Below, one piece after another: positions 29,094 through 40,151 of a DNA stretch of 64,000 nucleotides. The notes under the pieces are model-generated. The model had not been told where the DNA came from and did no database searches. It saw only the letters and a list, made by a program, of their open reading frames with translations. Position 1 is the first letter of the stretch, and the number at the start of each line of letters is the position of its first letter. The position numbers and the translations under genes were made by a program. Source of the DNA: Gracilariopsis chorda (Eukaryota; Rhodophyta; Florideophyceae; Gracilariales; Gracilariaceae); the NCBI GenBank assembly GCA_003194525.1, contig NBIV01000009.1, positions 1 to 64,000 of the forward strand, in the 5' to 3' direction.

Positions 29094-31581
29094 AGAACAT
29101 ACTGAAAGGTTCTCTTTTCGCTATTTTCTCTGTCATCATCCCTTAAAGCTTCAAGATCTTGTCCTTTCTATCTTCATCGTTAATACTCGAGATTTGTTGA
29201 CAATCAAATCTCTTTTTTTCCGCGTTGTAGTGCTGCGCTGCTCATGGCTTTCTTGTCCATTTATATCGTATAGAATGCGCATCTTATTTCATCCCGTGCT
29301 TGCAGCAGCGTTGTTCAACTCCACTTTACAATTTATCCCGTTTCTGATCCAATCAAAGTGTGGACTGCTCAAAAAACGTTTGGCATAGAACGGTGGCTTC
29401 TTTCGAATCGTAGGACTTACCTCTTATTTTGTCAGTAAATGAGATTGATTTTTTGTTTTCTCGCGTTTTGTTTTTGTCTTCAGTGTGATAGAATGTCGCT
29501 GGAAACTACGGGTCTGGTTTGGAAACGCGTCTACTCGTTTTATTTGCTCAAATGGAATAGTTATTTGCAGGTTGAGTTTTGACGGAGATGGGCTTGTCAA
29601 TAAAAAATTATTCTCTGCCTGGCTATGGTTTAAAAAGTGGGATTGCAAGGAAGCGTGGAAAAATGCAAGATTAGCAACGGTGGTGCTATGTGAAACTTGT
29701 TCGAGTGTGGCGAAAGTGGCAACGTGTTTGGGACGGTGGGATACTCTTTGTCGATTGTGTGATAATGGAGAATTAGTGCTTCGTGTGAGGAAGTTGCCTT
29801 TACAATAGGAAGAGTAGTGTAGTGGAGCAAGAAGCCTTTCGAAGATAATGGAAGAAGACATTGTGGTGCAACAGAACGCGAACGGATAATAGACAGGTTG
29901 CATGTCTCGGGATTGCTAGAAAAGGTGGGAAACAAGTTCGGAACGTCTCCGAAACAGACTTTTGTGCGCGAAAGATAGCGCAGCTCTTTGATTGGCCAAA
30001 CGGACATATGATCTGCTGATAAAATTGGCCTATTTTGGTTCAGCGCAGCCTTCAAAAGTGTGTTTAAATGATTTTCGTTTTGAGACACTTTTAGAGGCTG
30101 CGCTAAATATGTTTAATCAAAACGGGGATTTAGAGACGGAATACAGATGCCTAACTCTAAAATTCTGGCTCTCAATAACGTTTTAGAGGGGCAATAGATA
30201 TGCTCTTAAGACAATGACCGCTTACAATGACTTAGCGCTTAGCAGAAAGTGGGGACACTCTGAATAAAAGCTCCCAGCGCCAAGCTGAGAGCAACCACCA
30301 GGAAGGAAAAAAGGGGATCAACTGGAGGTGTGTCTTTTCTGCTTGCCGTCGCTTCCTTCTCACACACTACTACCAGCTCTTCCCCGGAACTCGCCAACAA
30401 TCACTTGTGCTCAATTCGTTCCAATTCTTCTACAATATCGACCCTTTTTCCTTAATCTTGAGCAATATAGTGTTGTGCGTCATAACATCTCTCCTAAACG
30501 GAATCTTCTGCCTCAGTACACGATTCTTGTTAGTTTTGGTGTGGTTTGAACCGACGGGTGTTGTTTCTGAGTACATGCAGATGTCACAAGATGCTTAGTT
30601 CTAATACGAGAGCGTTGCATGTTGTGTTTAATGCAAATATGTTGTGCAAACGACGTCGGTGTTACGTAAAATGTCATTCTCGAAAAACTGAAACCGTTGA
30701 TTATCCGCGCAGGAAGATGGCCGACACTTTGCAGCTGCTCGCATTATAAATACTGACAACTCAACACGACACTAAAAATTTGCACTTGTGTTCAGCTTTT
30801 GAGTGCTCTTCGTTGTGAGCAAGGGAATGTCGCTAATGCTGGGGTTTGGGGAAAGTATGAAACTGAATTTTCGGATCTTCCCATTAAGTAAAACACCATT
30901 TTCTCGTGTTGAGGATGCAATGGCTCATTTCTCGATAGTCAGCATAATCTCTGAAAAGGACCTTCTAAGACAATTCAGAAGCACCGATAATCATCATTAT
31001 CAATGTTTCTGAATTGTCTTCTCAGGCCGTTTTCAAGGCTTACATCCTTTGCGCGTTCAACCAACTGCACGGCAACAGCTCCCTTGATCCGAAGGTGGTT
31101 CTGTATACCAAAAGACGAAATAACCACGACAAGTTGGTGAATTCGCTGGATTTTTTCGTCAGGACTGCTCTATAGCGGAATATTCGATCTTCTTGCGAAC
31201 CTTGAAATGGTCTAGATCGTAAGCTCCGAGGTATTGCAATGAACGTAAATCAAGTTTGTTTATGTATGTAGAGAAGATGTGTGGGTTCGGGTTTCTAGTT
31301 CTGAGACTGCGGCAATAGCTGTGCAAAGGAAAACCCATCTCTCAGTAGCACCATGGTCTGGGAATATGAGGTCTTAATGGGTTGTTTATTTCGCAAGTGT
31401 ATGGGAAACAAGGTAATGGATATGGCACGGTGATATGTGCATCTGCACGTCCAACAAATCATTTGACGAATATGGTGAGCCGATAATGCTTGACGACTTG
31501 GTAAGTTTTGAGTTCAACCTACATTGGCATATATCGCGAACAGACGGTATGTTCATTCTCCCTATGATTTTTGAAAGGTAT
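29094..31581. other. Intergenic region without supported genes
   Basis: About 2.5 kb of AT-richer sequence. Several frames of 60-160 codons occur on both strands and overlap each other without recognisable domains. The only structured item is the nested inverted repeat near 30.97-31.02 kb. Confidence 0.5.
30967..31020. repeat. Nested inverted repeat (14-bp perfect arms)
   Basis: AAGACAATTCAGAA (30967-30980) and TTCTGAATTGTCTT (31007-31020) are perfect inverse complements. The 26-nt loop contains a second hairpin, GATAAT-catc-ATTATC (30986-31001). Similarity continues outward imperfectly (CTGAAAAGG.CCT against GGCCGTTTTC) to about 30949-31040. It could be a decayed foldback element or a transcribed hairpin. 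Confidence 0.65.
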
Positions 31582-33068
31582 TCACAGCCTTGCGTACTGT
31601 AAGTGAAGAGCAGCAGCAGTATTCAACGTCAGGAAGATGGGTGTAGCAAGAAATTGCCAAAATACAGTCTTGGCAACATCATATCTTAATTGGTCTCCAA
31701 TTCTCGGTAGTCTTGTGGACACCACACTTATCAACATCACAGTAGTGTTTGCTGTTGGATTGTTGAACTCAACTAGACCGAAAATGCCCAGCAGTGGATC
31801 GCCAAGCTTCGAGTCTAGGCCGAGCAATACGTACAATATGCGAGCAATCCATGGAAATGCCACTAACCGCCAGAAAAGAATGACGAGAAATGTAGAGGAG
31901 CCGAATTCTTCATCTTTGTATTTGATGTAACGATCTTCATCGCGCTTCTTGTGGACATAGTGTTTCAGATGTTAGAAACTTGATGAAAGCTTTTCATATG
32001 TCGCCTTGTGATTGGGTATGAAGTACTTACACATCCGTACAGAGAATTATAGAGTTCAGCTCCAACAATTAGGCTGTTGACAGGTACGACGACGTTTCCG
32101 AGAATGTTAATCGAAAGCAAGAATGGGCGCAGCACACCGTCGTCATCTAAGAAGGCGTTTCCTAGCGGATAGACCTGGCAAATTTGATGTGAACTGTTAG
32201 TACGATGTATGGTGTTGCAAAATGGTGCTGATCTATACTTACAATCGCGATAGCAAGTGCAGCTACAACAGCAAGAAAAATGTGAGAGCACAGCACACGC
32301 TTGATAGCGTCTATGATAGGTGCGCGCGGTTCGTCTAAGTCCATCGGGTGGTTGATAGAAGATCTAAATCCTGTTTGGCTAAGTAATGGTGCTTCCTCTT
32401 CCCGGAAATGATCGCTATCCTTAGAGTCTCTAAGAAACTGGTACAATACGGTCCACTGAATAAATACCGAGAAGTGATGGCAAGGGTCAGAATCAATGGA
32501 GATATTCTATGCCAAGAAGCAGGACTACAGCGGGCAAAAACAGCGGAAGACTTACCGAGATAATGTTAATGACAGTCAAGAAAAGCGAAGCATAACCCAT
32601 GCTCTTGTCATAGCAATGCGGCGTTCTCATAAGTGGGGGGAAAGTATCACATAGGGATTGCATTACCAGCAAGGGCATTACGTTGGCATTTCCTAAGACG
32701 AGACAGGCGAAAACAGCGCGTTGCACGGCTTGTTGCTTGCCGGAAGCAATGAGTTTGGTGATAGGGTATGCAAAAATTGCGGCCATTCCAAACACTAAGA
32801 ATGCAAGCGCGACAGGCACCCATATTTGCTGCAGAGCAATAGAATCGCGCGAAGTGATGAGAGTTTCAATCGCTGAGTGAGCTGTATGAAGAATAGAACC
32901 AAATACCAGGGCGGGGATGAATAGATTCTTCATTGCTCTCGATAGCTGTGTGGTGACGTCGGCATCGAAAACTTGAGTATGGACGAGTAGGGCTCCCGCT
33001 GCACATAGTGTGAGAAGTTCGACACTTCCACTTAGACTAGATTGGAGGATTCGAGATGAGGATGCCAT
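31582..33068 (-). CDS. PIN-LIKES/auxin-efflux-carrier family membrane transporter, four exons
   Basis: The exons on the minus strand are 33068-32556, 32455-32243, 32174-32031 and 31947-31582. All three introns begin GTAAGT and end AG (100, 68 and 83 bp) and all are in phase 0. The joined product has 411 residues. About ten membrane helices fall in two groups of five around a central hydrophilic loop, the PILS/auxin efflux carrier layout (PF03547). Helix words include SLSGSVELLTLCAAGALLVH at the N-terminus, FLVFGMAAIFAYPITKLI before the loop, and VEFNNPTANTTVMLISVVST near the end; the last resembles the conserved substrate-facing region. The loop carries an acidic dileucine signal E191-x3-L195-L196, suggesting sorting to an endosomal or vacuolar membrane. 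In plants PILS sit in the ER and control intracellular auxin; the substrate here is unknown. It is divergent from the RNA-ligase fusion gene at 34 kb. Confidence 0.8.
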
Positions 33069-34015
33069 AACGGAAGTGAGTTTAGTGAATTGATATGTGA
33101 TGTGAGTTTGCGGTCATTGATAATATGGATTCCTTATAAACGGTTGATTGGAGAAACGGAAATATGTCGACGAAGGTCATTGCATAAGTTACACGTGGTT
33201 TGGAGAGGAGATTGGTAAATTGATGACGTATGACGTATCAGAGAAGCGTGTCCCTTAGAAGAACGGGACCGGGAAGGGCCGTTCACGAAAATTTTTCCGT
33301 GCTTCTGACATATAAAAGCTTCAGCTGTTAAAGGAAGAGGTAGTTCTCTTGTAGGCTGATACTGTACAGAGGGGGTTCGATGGTGGTGGTTGGGAAAAGG
33401 GAATGAGTTTCGATGAGGTTGTAACTGCGGTTGAAGGGTGGGAACTGATGGAAGGTGGAGAAGTGCGGTCATCGGTCGCTCTCGAGGGAGCGACTGCGGT
33501 AGTGGTGCGGAGATGAAGGTGTGGCGTTGTGACGGGCCAGCGATCGAGAACGAAGGTGAAGAGTACGGATGTGTGCTGTGTGAAGTACCTTCGTACGTGG
33601 CCTACTTTTTTATATGAAGGTATATGTGAGATAGAATCTTCTGAGGAGGTGCGGTACTGTAGAAGGGTATCGAGACAACGAATCTTTGCACTGTTGATGC
33701 ACAACGAAGCTGTTGCACGTTCAGTTTTATTGCTGCTACGGTATTGGCGGCGCTTTCCGTTTCGAGGAGCAGAAGCGATCGCCTGTATGACATGATGTCA
33801 TCATGTCTCATGTGCGCACGTTCTCTAGCTAGCGCCTGAGCCTATGCAGCGCAGACAGCGCAGCATCCGATGCATCCTCCGTGCACCTTCTTCGCCTATC
33901 CGAACTCTGTTGGTAACTTTACTCTCGGTACCGTTGGTACCTTATACACCGCCGCTCACAGCGCCCTCTCTACGAATGAGCACATCACAATGCCCTCCGT
34001 CTTCAGGTCCCTACC
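33069..34015. promoter_or_regulatory. Divergent promoter region
   Basis: These 947 bp separate two divergently transcribed genes. A self-complementary site GACATGATG-t-CATCATGTC (33789-33807), with 9-bp arms, lies centrally and would suit a dimeric activator such as a bZIP protein. No gene is supported within. Confidence 0.4.
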
Positions 34016-37000
34016 ATGGCTGAGGACATCGCCCCCTTGCTTCACTTCTCACAGTCGGCGCGTGGTGCCATTGTCGCTCATGGCCCCGCCCTCATCTCAC
34101 TGCTTCGTACTGCATTTCCCTCATATCAGCCACGTCCAGACCGCCATCCGTTTATCTCCCTAGCCTCCCCTTCCGAATGCCGTGGCATTGGCACTCGCGC
34201 TTGCCTCCGTCTCCTGCGCACCCTCTCTACCACCGTCTCGCAACCCCCGCTGCTTCTTGCTGCTTCGCCACCGCGCTTGCATTCTGTCGCACAACTTCAT
34301 TATATCGTGATTTTCTGGCCCACCGCACAACTTGCTCGCTCGAAAATTAGCTTGCCACGTACAGTCTTTCACATCAAGCTAGATGCCGGTCCGGCCAGCG
34401 ATTATGAAGCCGTTCCACACCTCGGTTTTCTTCACCACGCAGCTAGTGTCCACTTACTTCAGCAGTATGCCAGAGGTGCTGTAGACATGGCTCGTCAACA
34501 CCCGTCAGTGGTTGAAGATATTCTGTACGTCACTCATCTCCTAAGCAAACAGGATTCAACACGTCTTGTTAGACGTCAGCTCGCCGAAATTCGCTTTGTT
34601 CTGCTCGCTCGTCAGAACTCCAAGAACCAAGACATCATATGTGAGGCAAACGCACTTGTTCAAGTGGATCCCACATATCCCGCATCGTACCTGCATCGTG
34701 CGCATGCTTTATGTTGTGCTGGCCAACACTGGCATGCTGTCCTGGACATATGGTACGCCGTTCTCGCCCTCAATCAACACCCCAAACTTGATCCTCGTTC
34801 AGTAACACTTTTGGTCCGTTGTATTCCGCATGTTCCATTTGTTGGGCTACATGTTCTGTACAACTTGATGCCAGTGGATGCAGCTCCCTACTTGCAATCA
34901 CCTTATCACCCTCTTATGTGGCCAAATCTCTCACAGTCTCAGCAAGAGCGTTACTTTCAAATCTTGAATCTAGTCCGCATGGAGCATAGTGCGATAACTC
35001 GACTATCTAACACTGGTCTTGCAATGCCTGACCTGACCAACTATACAGCACATACATGGCTTCATCAAAACGCCCCTGACAAATACGCTGCGATTCGCCT
35101 TCCGCATCTCTTTTCTTGGGTAATCCCATTTCGACTGGCAGGTAGTACGCCACCTTCGTCCCGATCTCAACTCACCGCATTGAAATCCATCGGTTTCACC
35201 CTTGTCGTTAATACAACGATGAAGCGGCATCTTCAACCAGTTGCAGTCACAGCTTGCTTGCGTACTCTGTATCTTCCTGTACCGCAGTTTGGACAGCCAA
35301 GTTTTGCGCAGATTGACGCCTTTGTGGTGAGAGTTGCCGCGGAGCGAATGACCCTCGTTTATTGCACAGATGGGGAATCACTCACCGGTACTTTCATGGT
35401 GCTTTGGCTCATGGTGTGTGGTTCACTGACAAATACTGCTTTATGCACTAAATGCGTGAAAGCCGTGAAAGAAAATGGTGGCAGTAAGCTTTTTGTTGGA
35501 TGTTGTAGAGATACAAACTGCGCGTTGGTAACGAGGGAACCTGCCATGTCTGCCGCTGAGGCCATTCACTTTGTCCGACGTCGTCGACCGTGCTCTGTGA
35601 ATGACACATTCGTTAAGAGCTACTATGCCGAACTTTGGCGTAGGCACAACCTCTTGAACGAAATGTGGGCCGAACGCGATGTGCACAAAATTGTCTTTCC
35701 CAAGAACACATCATGTGTCCAGGACAGGGCGGATATTGACGTACTGGGCAGATCGGTGACGAAAATACCTTCTTTGATTGTGCTTTGCGGTCTACCGGGA
35801 AGCGGAAAGAGCTATTTTGCATCCAAGTTGAACCAGCTTGATGGCAACATGTTTGTCGTTGCTAATCAGGATACATTGGGTTCTCGAAAGGCTTGTGCAT
35901 CCGTAGTGGCAAACGCAGCTAAGAATCATGAGTTCAGATGTGCGGTTGTTGATAGATGCAATCTATCACTACAAGATCGAACGGCTTGGTTTGAGAACGC
36001 ATTCCGCCCTAAGAACGCAATTATCGTTCACATGAAGCTTCCGACACATGCGTGCATCGCAAGGGCTGAGACCCGAATCGACCACCCGACATTGGTTCCA
36101 GGTTCCGCAGCTGGTGTGATTAGTAGTCTCGCGAACAAGTTTCAACCTCCTGGGAGAGATGATCTCCTTGCTGGTTTTCAAGCAATTTATGTTGTCCAAG
36201 GAAGTCGTTCGTTTGAAATGCTGCTATCACATATGAGTAGCTTTCCTCGCAAAAAGGCAGCAATATCTCAAGTTTCGCCTGGTTTACCTTTTTCTAGCGT
36301 AGTCGGTACATATGCGTTCCCACAAAGTCTTATTACAGAGCCTTCGGTTTTCGGAGAGGACATTTCGATCACACGCACCCAAACAGAAATGTCATGTATC
36401 AACTTGGAAGAATACAAGGAAAGACCACAACGGTTATCTAATTTCTTCAAATTTCCTCGGACTAAGCACCTGTTAGACCTTGGCGGAAGTGTCAGTGATG
36501 ACGACATTATCATGACAGACAAACAAGCCGCGGAAATGGTTTCGTTCTTCGATCTGGCTAAGCAGAGAGAAGATGTCGTTCTGACGATTGAAGAGAAGGT
36601 TGACGGTGCCAACCTTGGGTTCTCAATATGTCCTCGGAATGGGGGTATTTTGGTTCAGAATCGTTCTCATTATGTGAACAATAAGAGTCACCCACAATTC
36701 AAGCTCATTGGGCACTATGTTCAAACTTATGAAGAGGATCTTCGCATGTTACTTCGAGGAGGGCAACGAGTTTTGTACGGAGAATGGATGTACTTCCAAC
36801 ATAGCATTCTTTACTCAAATCTTCCAAGCGTATTTCTGGCATTCGATTTGTTTGACATTGCAGAGCAGAAGTTCCTCAGTCGTTCAGCTTTTAGGAAGGA
36901 GTTGATGGGAACGCACATATCCATGGTGGAACAGTTACCCGTACCAGAAGACATAACACATGAGAGGTTGCAAGAAATGGTTGCGAACTGTCGCAGTAAC

Positions 37001-37153
37001 TATTACGAGGGACGAGCGGAAGGCCTTTATATTCGACTGGACAGTCACGGTTGGCTGCAAGACAGAGCCAAAGTCGTCAGACCCAATTTTATTTCTGGAA
37101 ATGAACACTGGACGAAACGGAAGTATCAACGAAACAAGTTTGGTTCGTTGTAA
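34016..37153 (+). CDS. Multidomain RNA repair protein: TPR, phosphatase-like, polynucleotide kinase, RNA ligase
   Basis: 1045 residues from ATG 34016 in a CCATGG context. Residues about 130-330 are helical and TPR-like (DPTYPASYLHRAHALCCAGQ). A dual-specificity-phosphatase fold follows: VYC450TDGESLTGTF aligns with the CX5R loop, but the invariant Arg is Leu456, so it should be a pseudophosphatase. A kinase domain begins at G592LPGSGKS599 (Walker A) and includes HMKLPTHACIARAETR as in polynucleotide kinases. The C-terminal third is an ATP-dependent RNA ligase. K861 in EEKVDGAN is the adenylation Lys; EGLYIR is motif IV and KVVRPNF motif V. The protein should phosphorylate 5'-OH RNA ends and seal them. 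Yeast Trl1 has ligase-kinase-phosphodiesterase order, and bacterial Pnkp kinase-phosphatase-ligase; this order differs from both. It may act in tRNA splicing or RNA repair. Confidence 0.8.
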   Translation: MAEDIAPLLHFSQSARGAIVAHGPALISLLRTAFPSYQPRPDRHPFISLASPSECRGIGTRACLRLLRTLSTTVSQPPLLLAASPPRLHSVAQLHYIVIFWPTAQLARSKISLPRTVFHIKLDAGPASDYEAVPHLGFLHHAASVHLLQQYARGAVDMARQHPSVVEDILYVTHLLSKQDSTRLVRRQLAEIRFVLLARQNSKNQDIICEANALVQVDPTYPASYLHRAHALCCAGQHWHAVLDIWYAVLALNQHPKLDPRSVTLLVRCIPHVPFVGLHVLYNLMPVDAAPYLQSPYHPLMWPNLSQSQQERYFQILNLVRMEHSAITRLSNTGLAMPDLTNYTAHTWLHQNAPDKYAAIRLPHLFSWVIPFRLAGSTPPSSRSQLTALKSIGFTLVVNTTMKRHLQPVAVTACLRTLYLPVPQFGQPSFAQIDAFVVRVAAERMTLVYCTDGESLTGTFMVLWLMVCGSLTNTALCTKCVKAVKENGGSKLFVGCCRDTNCALVTREPAMSAAEAIHFVRRRRPCSVNDTFVKSYYAELWRRHNLLNEMWAERDVHKIVFPKNTSCVQDRADIDVLGRSVTKIPSLIVLCGLPGSGKSYFASKLNQLDGNMFVVANQDTLGSRKACASVVANAAKNHEFRCAVVDRCNLSLQDRTAWFENAFRPKNAIIVHMKLPTHACIARAETRIDHPTLVPGSAAGVISSLANKFQPPGRDDLLAGFQAIYVVQGSRSFEMLLSHMSSFPRKKAAISQVSPGLPFSSVVGTYAFPQSLITEPSVFGEDISITRTQTEMSCINLEEYKERPQRLSNFFKFPRTKHLLDLGGSVSDDDIIMTDKQAAEMVSFFDLAKQREDVVLTIEEKVDGANLGFSICPRNGGILVQNRSHYVNNKSHPQFKLIGHYVQTYEEDLRMLLRGGQRVLYGEWMYFQHSILYSNLPSVFLAFDLFDIAEQKFLSRSAFRKELMGTHISMVEQLPVPEDITHERLQEMVANCRSNYYEGRAEGLYIRLDSHGWLQDRAKVVRPNFISGNEHWTKRKYQRNKFGSL

Positions 37154-37934
37154 GATGTGAACTCCTACAAGGCGTTCAGCAATTGATCATCAGTTCACAT
37201 TCCTTTGATTGCCCTTCATAGTTGCACTCTTCATCGCTAGTGTGTTTAGCATGAATCCAGTACGGCGCATCATAGCCTTTTGCGATTCGCGAATCATACA
37301 AAGCTTCGATATCTTTTTGCCAGTGTTCATTGTGGGTGTATGAAGTGTTATTTCAAGTTTCGATAAGCTATATCTATGCGACAATTTCTACCTGCAGACC
37401 AGTGAGGGAACAAAGAACTACAAGTTCACAGGATCACTTGCAATTGTAGCGTAATCTGTCACTGGTTGCGGTACGATGCGAAGCAACTCATTGTGGCAGT
37501 TCTGGCTGAGCTATGTCATCTGCCCTGGCCAGGTGATGCGATGCCCCAGGCACATATCAATGAGGCAGAGCCGAATTAGCCCAGCCGCTAGACAGAAGTA
37601 TCACAGTGCCCGACACAGCCAGCGGATGCGGGTTGTACGAGATAGCGTTCTCAAAGCAGACAAAGATTCTCTGGGTCTTGACGGTTTAATTACGTCTGCA
37701 ACCTGCGTGCCTATGATACAAAAGGAAAAGATGACCGACGAGCACTCTACGTGAAGCCTCAACGTTTTGCAGCGAAAAGGCTGTCTGCCGTTTGATAGAG
37801 CTCCCACCTTGAGGAAGGCACAACCTGCGCGATTCAACTTTTGATATATCATTTCCATAATCGTCTCTGGCTCAAACTTCTAGCTGGCGCTACCTGCAAC
37901 GCAGGAGCGAAACAAATCCGAAATCTATCCCGAA
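37154..37934. other. Intergenic between convergent genes, nothing recognised
   Basis: About 780 bp between the ends of the RNA-ligase fusion and the peroxidase gene, which converge. Two 3' ends and terminators are expected. No motif stands out. Confidence 0.5.
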
Positions 37935-39323
37935 CTAGTATACAGACCCGAACAAGGATTTGCTGCCCCCACAACCTTCATTAACACGTCCGCCTAATTG
38001 AACCATAGCGCACGTTAAATCTCTTCGAATCCAGGAGGCCGGTTTAGCAATGTATCCATTCATCACACTCTTCAGCTGTCTTAGGCTACGCTGGGCATCA
38101 ATCACGTCAATTCCAAGTGCACAATCGGCTTGTGACATAGGCCAGAACAGTTCAACGCCCTTGACTATCCAATCACAACCAGGTAGCTCAGCATCTTCTT
38201 CGGTTTCTTTCACGTCGGGGCTGTGCACCGGAACACCCACGTAGTTTGTGAAGTAGTCTTCTCCAGGTACTGGCATCTGGCGAAGAGTGTCATTCCTGCC
38301 AAAGTTGTCGAAAGTAGTGTGTGTTCCCATGAAAGATAACCAGAGGCGTTCACGCATCTTACGAGAAGTAAACCAGTTATTAGATTCACTTGCACTAAAA
38401 GTTACCGGAGGCAAAAGCTCGGTCGGGCCGCACAACGGGTTATTTCCATCCATGCTCAGTATGTCCTCCGCCAGTTCCGAATCTTCTGAGAAGTAGCAAG
38501 CGTCTTTCCTTCCGAATCGCATTCGACTTACGGCGCCACCCCCTTGCCTAGGATTCAGAAACGATATAGCTGCTAGCGCACAATTATGAAGTGCGTCTGC
38601 ATAGGACATTCGGTACTTATCCATGAGAGATTGTCCATTCAATCCGGGGACAGTCGTTGTCTGGAAGGCAAACAGGATTCGGGATGCAGTTTGATCGTAA
38701 TTCTGGTTAGGATGCAAGCGCTCAATACGGCACGTCAGAACAGACGCATCTCCCCCAGAAGTCTCCAAGAATCGTGGCGGGCCAACCCACTCCTTCAAAG
38801 CGTTGATGCGGTTTGCAATGTAGGTCGGAAAGTCTCCAAACTTGGGATCTACCGAGTTGTCGTGGAATGCCATTCTCATGCACATGCCCGGGAACCTGTT
38901 GTTGGTAACGCCATTCTCTGAGAACGAGAAAATTTGGGAGCTCTCGTCCATGTTGAAACCCCACTCAAAAATGTTGACGTAGTCAGAGAACAGAGACTTG
39001 CGCTTCGATGAAGGGATGGAGGAGTCGTATGGGGCATTGAAGCATTTAGCATCTCGCATAGGGTTGTAGATCTCTTCAATGTTAGGTTCCTCTTCACCTT
39101 CGACTTCTGGGATTTCGCCCTCCAGACGCTGCTCACGTTCACGCTCTGTCTCCCTTCTTCGTGTGTTAAGAGGGGTTCCTGGATTGTTTTCCAAGCCCCG
39201 TGGCCTTCCCAACCGGGTTAATAACCTTTGGCGACGGTTCTGCGGTTCCCTACCACGGCCGCGCCTCTGGGCACTGATTGTGGACACCAAGAGAATAGCA
39301 CAGAAAATGATCAAAGAGCGCAT
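37935..39323 (-). CDS. Secreted heme peroxidase (class II-like)
   Basis: 462 residues from ATG 39323; the frame stays open upstream, but only from a non-ATG codon. A signal peptide (MRSLIIFCAILLVSTISAQ) is followed by an Arg/Glu-rich linker to about residue 90. The plant/fungal/bacterial heme peroxidase fold then begins. R150-MAF-H154-D is the distal Arg-His pair, GGDAS (about 190-194) matches the calcium-site loop, and MSYADALHNCALAA (about 239-252) the conserved helix. FMGTH335T carries the proximal heme His. The spacing and linker-free C-terminus recall fungal class II or ascorbate-type enzymes more than plant class III. It would oxidise phenolic or other small substrates with hydrogen peroxide outside the cell or in the secretory route. 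The charged N-terminal linker is unusual. No intron. Confidence 0.78.
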   Translation of the reverse strand: MRSLIIFCAILLVSTISAQRRGRGREPQNRRQRLLTRLGRPRGLENNPGTPLNTRRRETEREREQRLEGEIPEVEGEEEPNIEEIYNPMRDAKCFNAPYDSSIPSSKRKSLFSDYVNIFEWGFNMDESSQIFSFSENGVTNNRFPGMCMRMAFHDNSVDPKFGDFPTYIANRINALKEWVGPPRFLETSGGDASVLTCRIERLHPNQNYDQTASRILFAFQTTTVPGLNGQSLMDKYRMSYADALHNCALAAISFLNPRQGGGAVSRMRFGRKDACYFSEDSELAEDILSMDGNNPLCGPTELLPPVTFSASESNNWFTSRKMRERLWLSFMGTHTTFDNFGRNDTLRQMPVPGEDYFTNYVGVPVHSPDVKETEEDAELPGCDWIVKGVELFWPMSQADCALGIDVIDAQRSLRQLKSVMNGYIAKPASWIRRDLTCAMVQLGGRVNEGCGGSKSLFGSVY

Positions 39324-40092
39324 CACGGCTTGGATCGGAAGACTATTCAGAAGAATAAGGAGGCTGATGCAAGAAGGTTTCAATAGAGATGGTTTGAGAG
39401 CAAGCCAGGGACCAGCTTAAATGTTGGTCGCAATCACAGTGCAAGAGGCAAACGACTATGACAAGATGGTTCTCGATATGAATCCGAGCAGGAGAAACTA
39501 ATGACAGAAGCACAAACAGACACGCACGTGACTTTGCGTCATTGCTCCCCTATTGAAAGCCAGTAGGGCACGTGGTGCGCAACACGACGGTGATTGAACT
39601 GGCAAGATGAAAGTGCTAGCCTTCGTTAGGTAAGTCTTTCCTGAACGGAAAAGATATTTGGACCAAGACCAACCAACACGCGTCCGCTGTGGCGTAAGCG
39701 GAGGTATGCAGAGGCACCGTATCTCTAGACATCTCGAGCAAATAAGATGCGCAGCCAGCGTGAACTGCAGCCAGCGTGAACTGCATCCAGGTTTACCAAT
39801 TGCTGATACAACGAAATTCGCACAGCGCACACGAAAGTGTTGATCTGTTCCGAGGAAGAGAATTTGCATTGGTGCTTAGATGAGCAAGCATTTTCAGACC
39901 GTGCCGTGCTGGCACATTCTTGTATTGCGCTTACAAACGCAAGCGTGCGATAGGATACAGGCTGGTGGTGAGATGTGCTTAACCACCATCATGTCACATG
40001 ATGTCTAATGGTCAAATTTGTTTCGCAAACCGGAGTGGCGCCGGAGTTCACATCCAGATTGCGTGCCGTGCCGTGCACTGAGTGCTGGTATA

Positions 40093-40151
40093 AAGTTTGG
40101 TATCGATAAGTCAGGTTTATACTATAAACCTGACTTATCGATACCAAACTT
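40093..40151. repeat. Perfect 29-bp-arm palindrome with 1-nt spacer
   Basis: The left arm 40093-40121 begins AAGTTTGGTATCGATAAG; the right arm 40123-40151 is its exact inverse complement. A single C (40122) separates them. The flanks resemble each other only imperfectly further out. It can extrude as a cruciform. Confidence 0.9.

Noticed and set aside
29424-29903. 159-codon minus-strand frame after the retroelement
   Set aside because: Composition follows the AT-rich background, another frame of similar size lies opposite it, and there is no domain.
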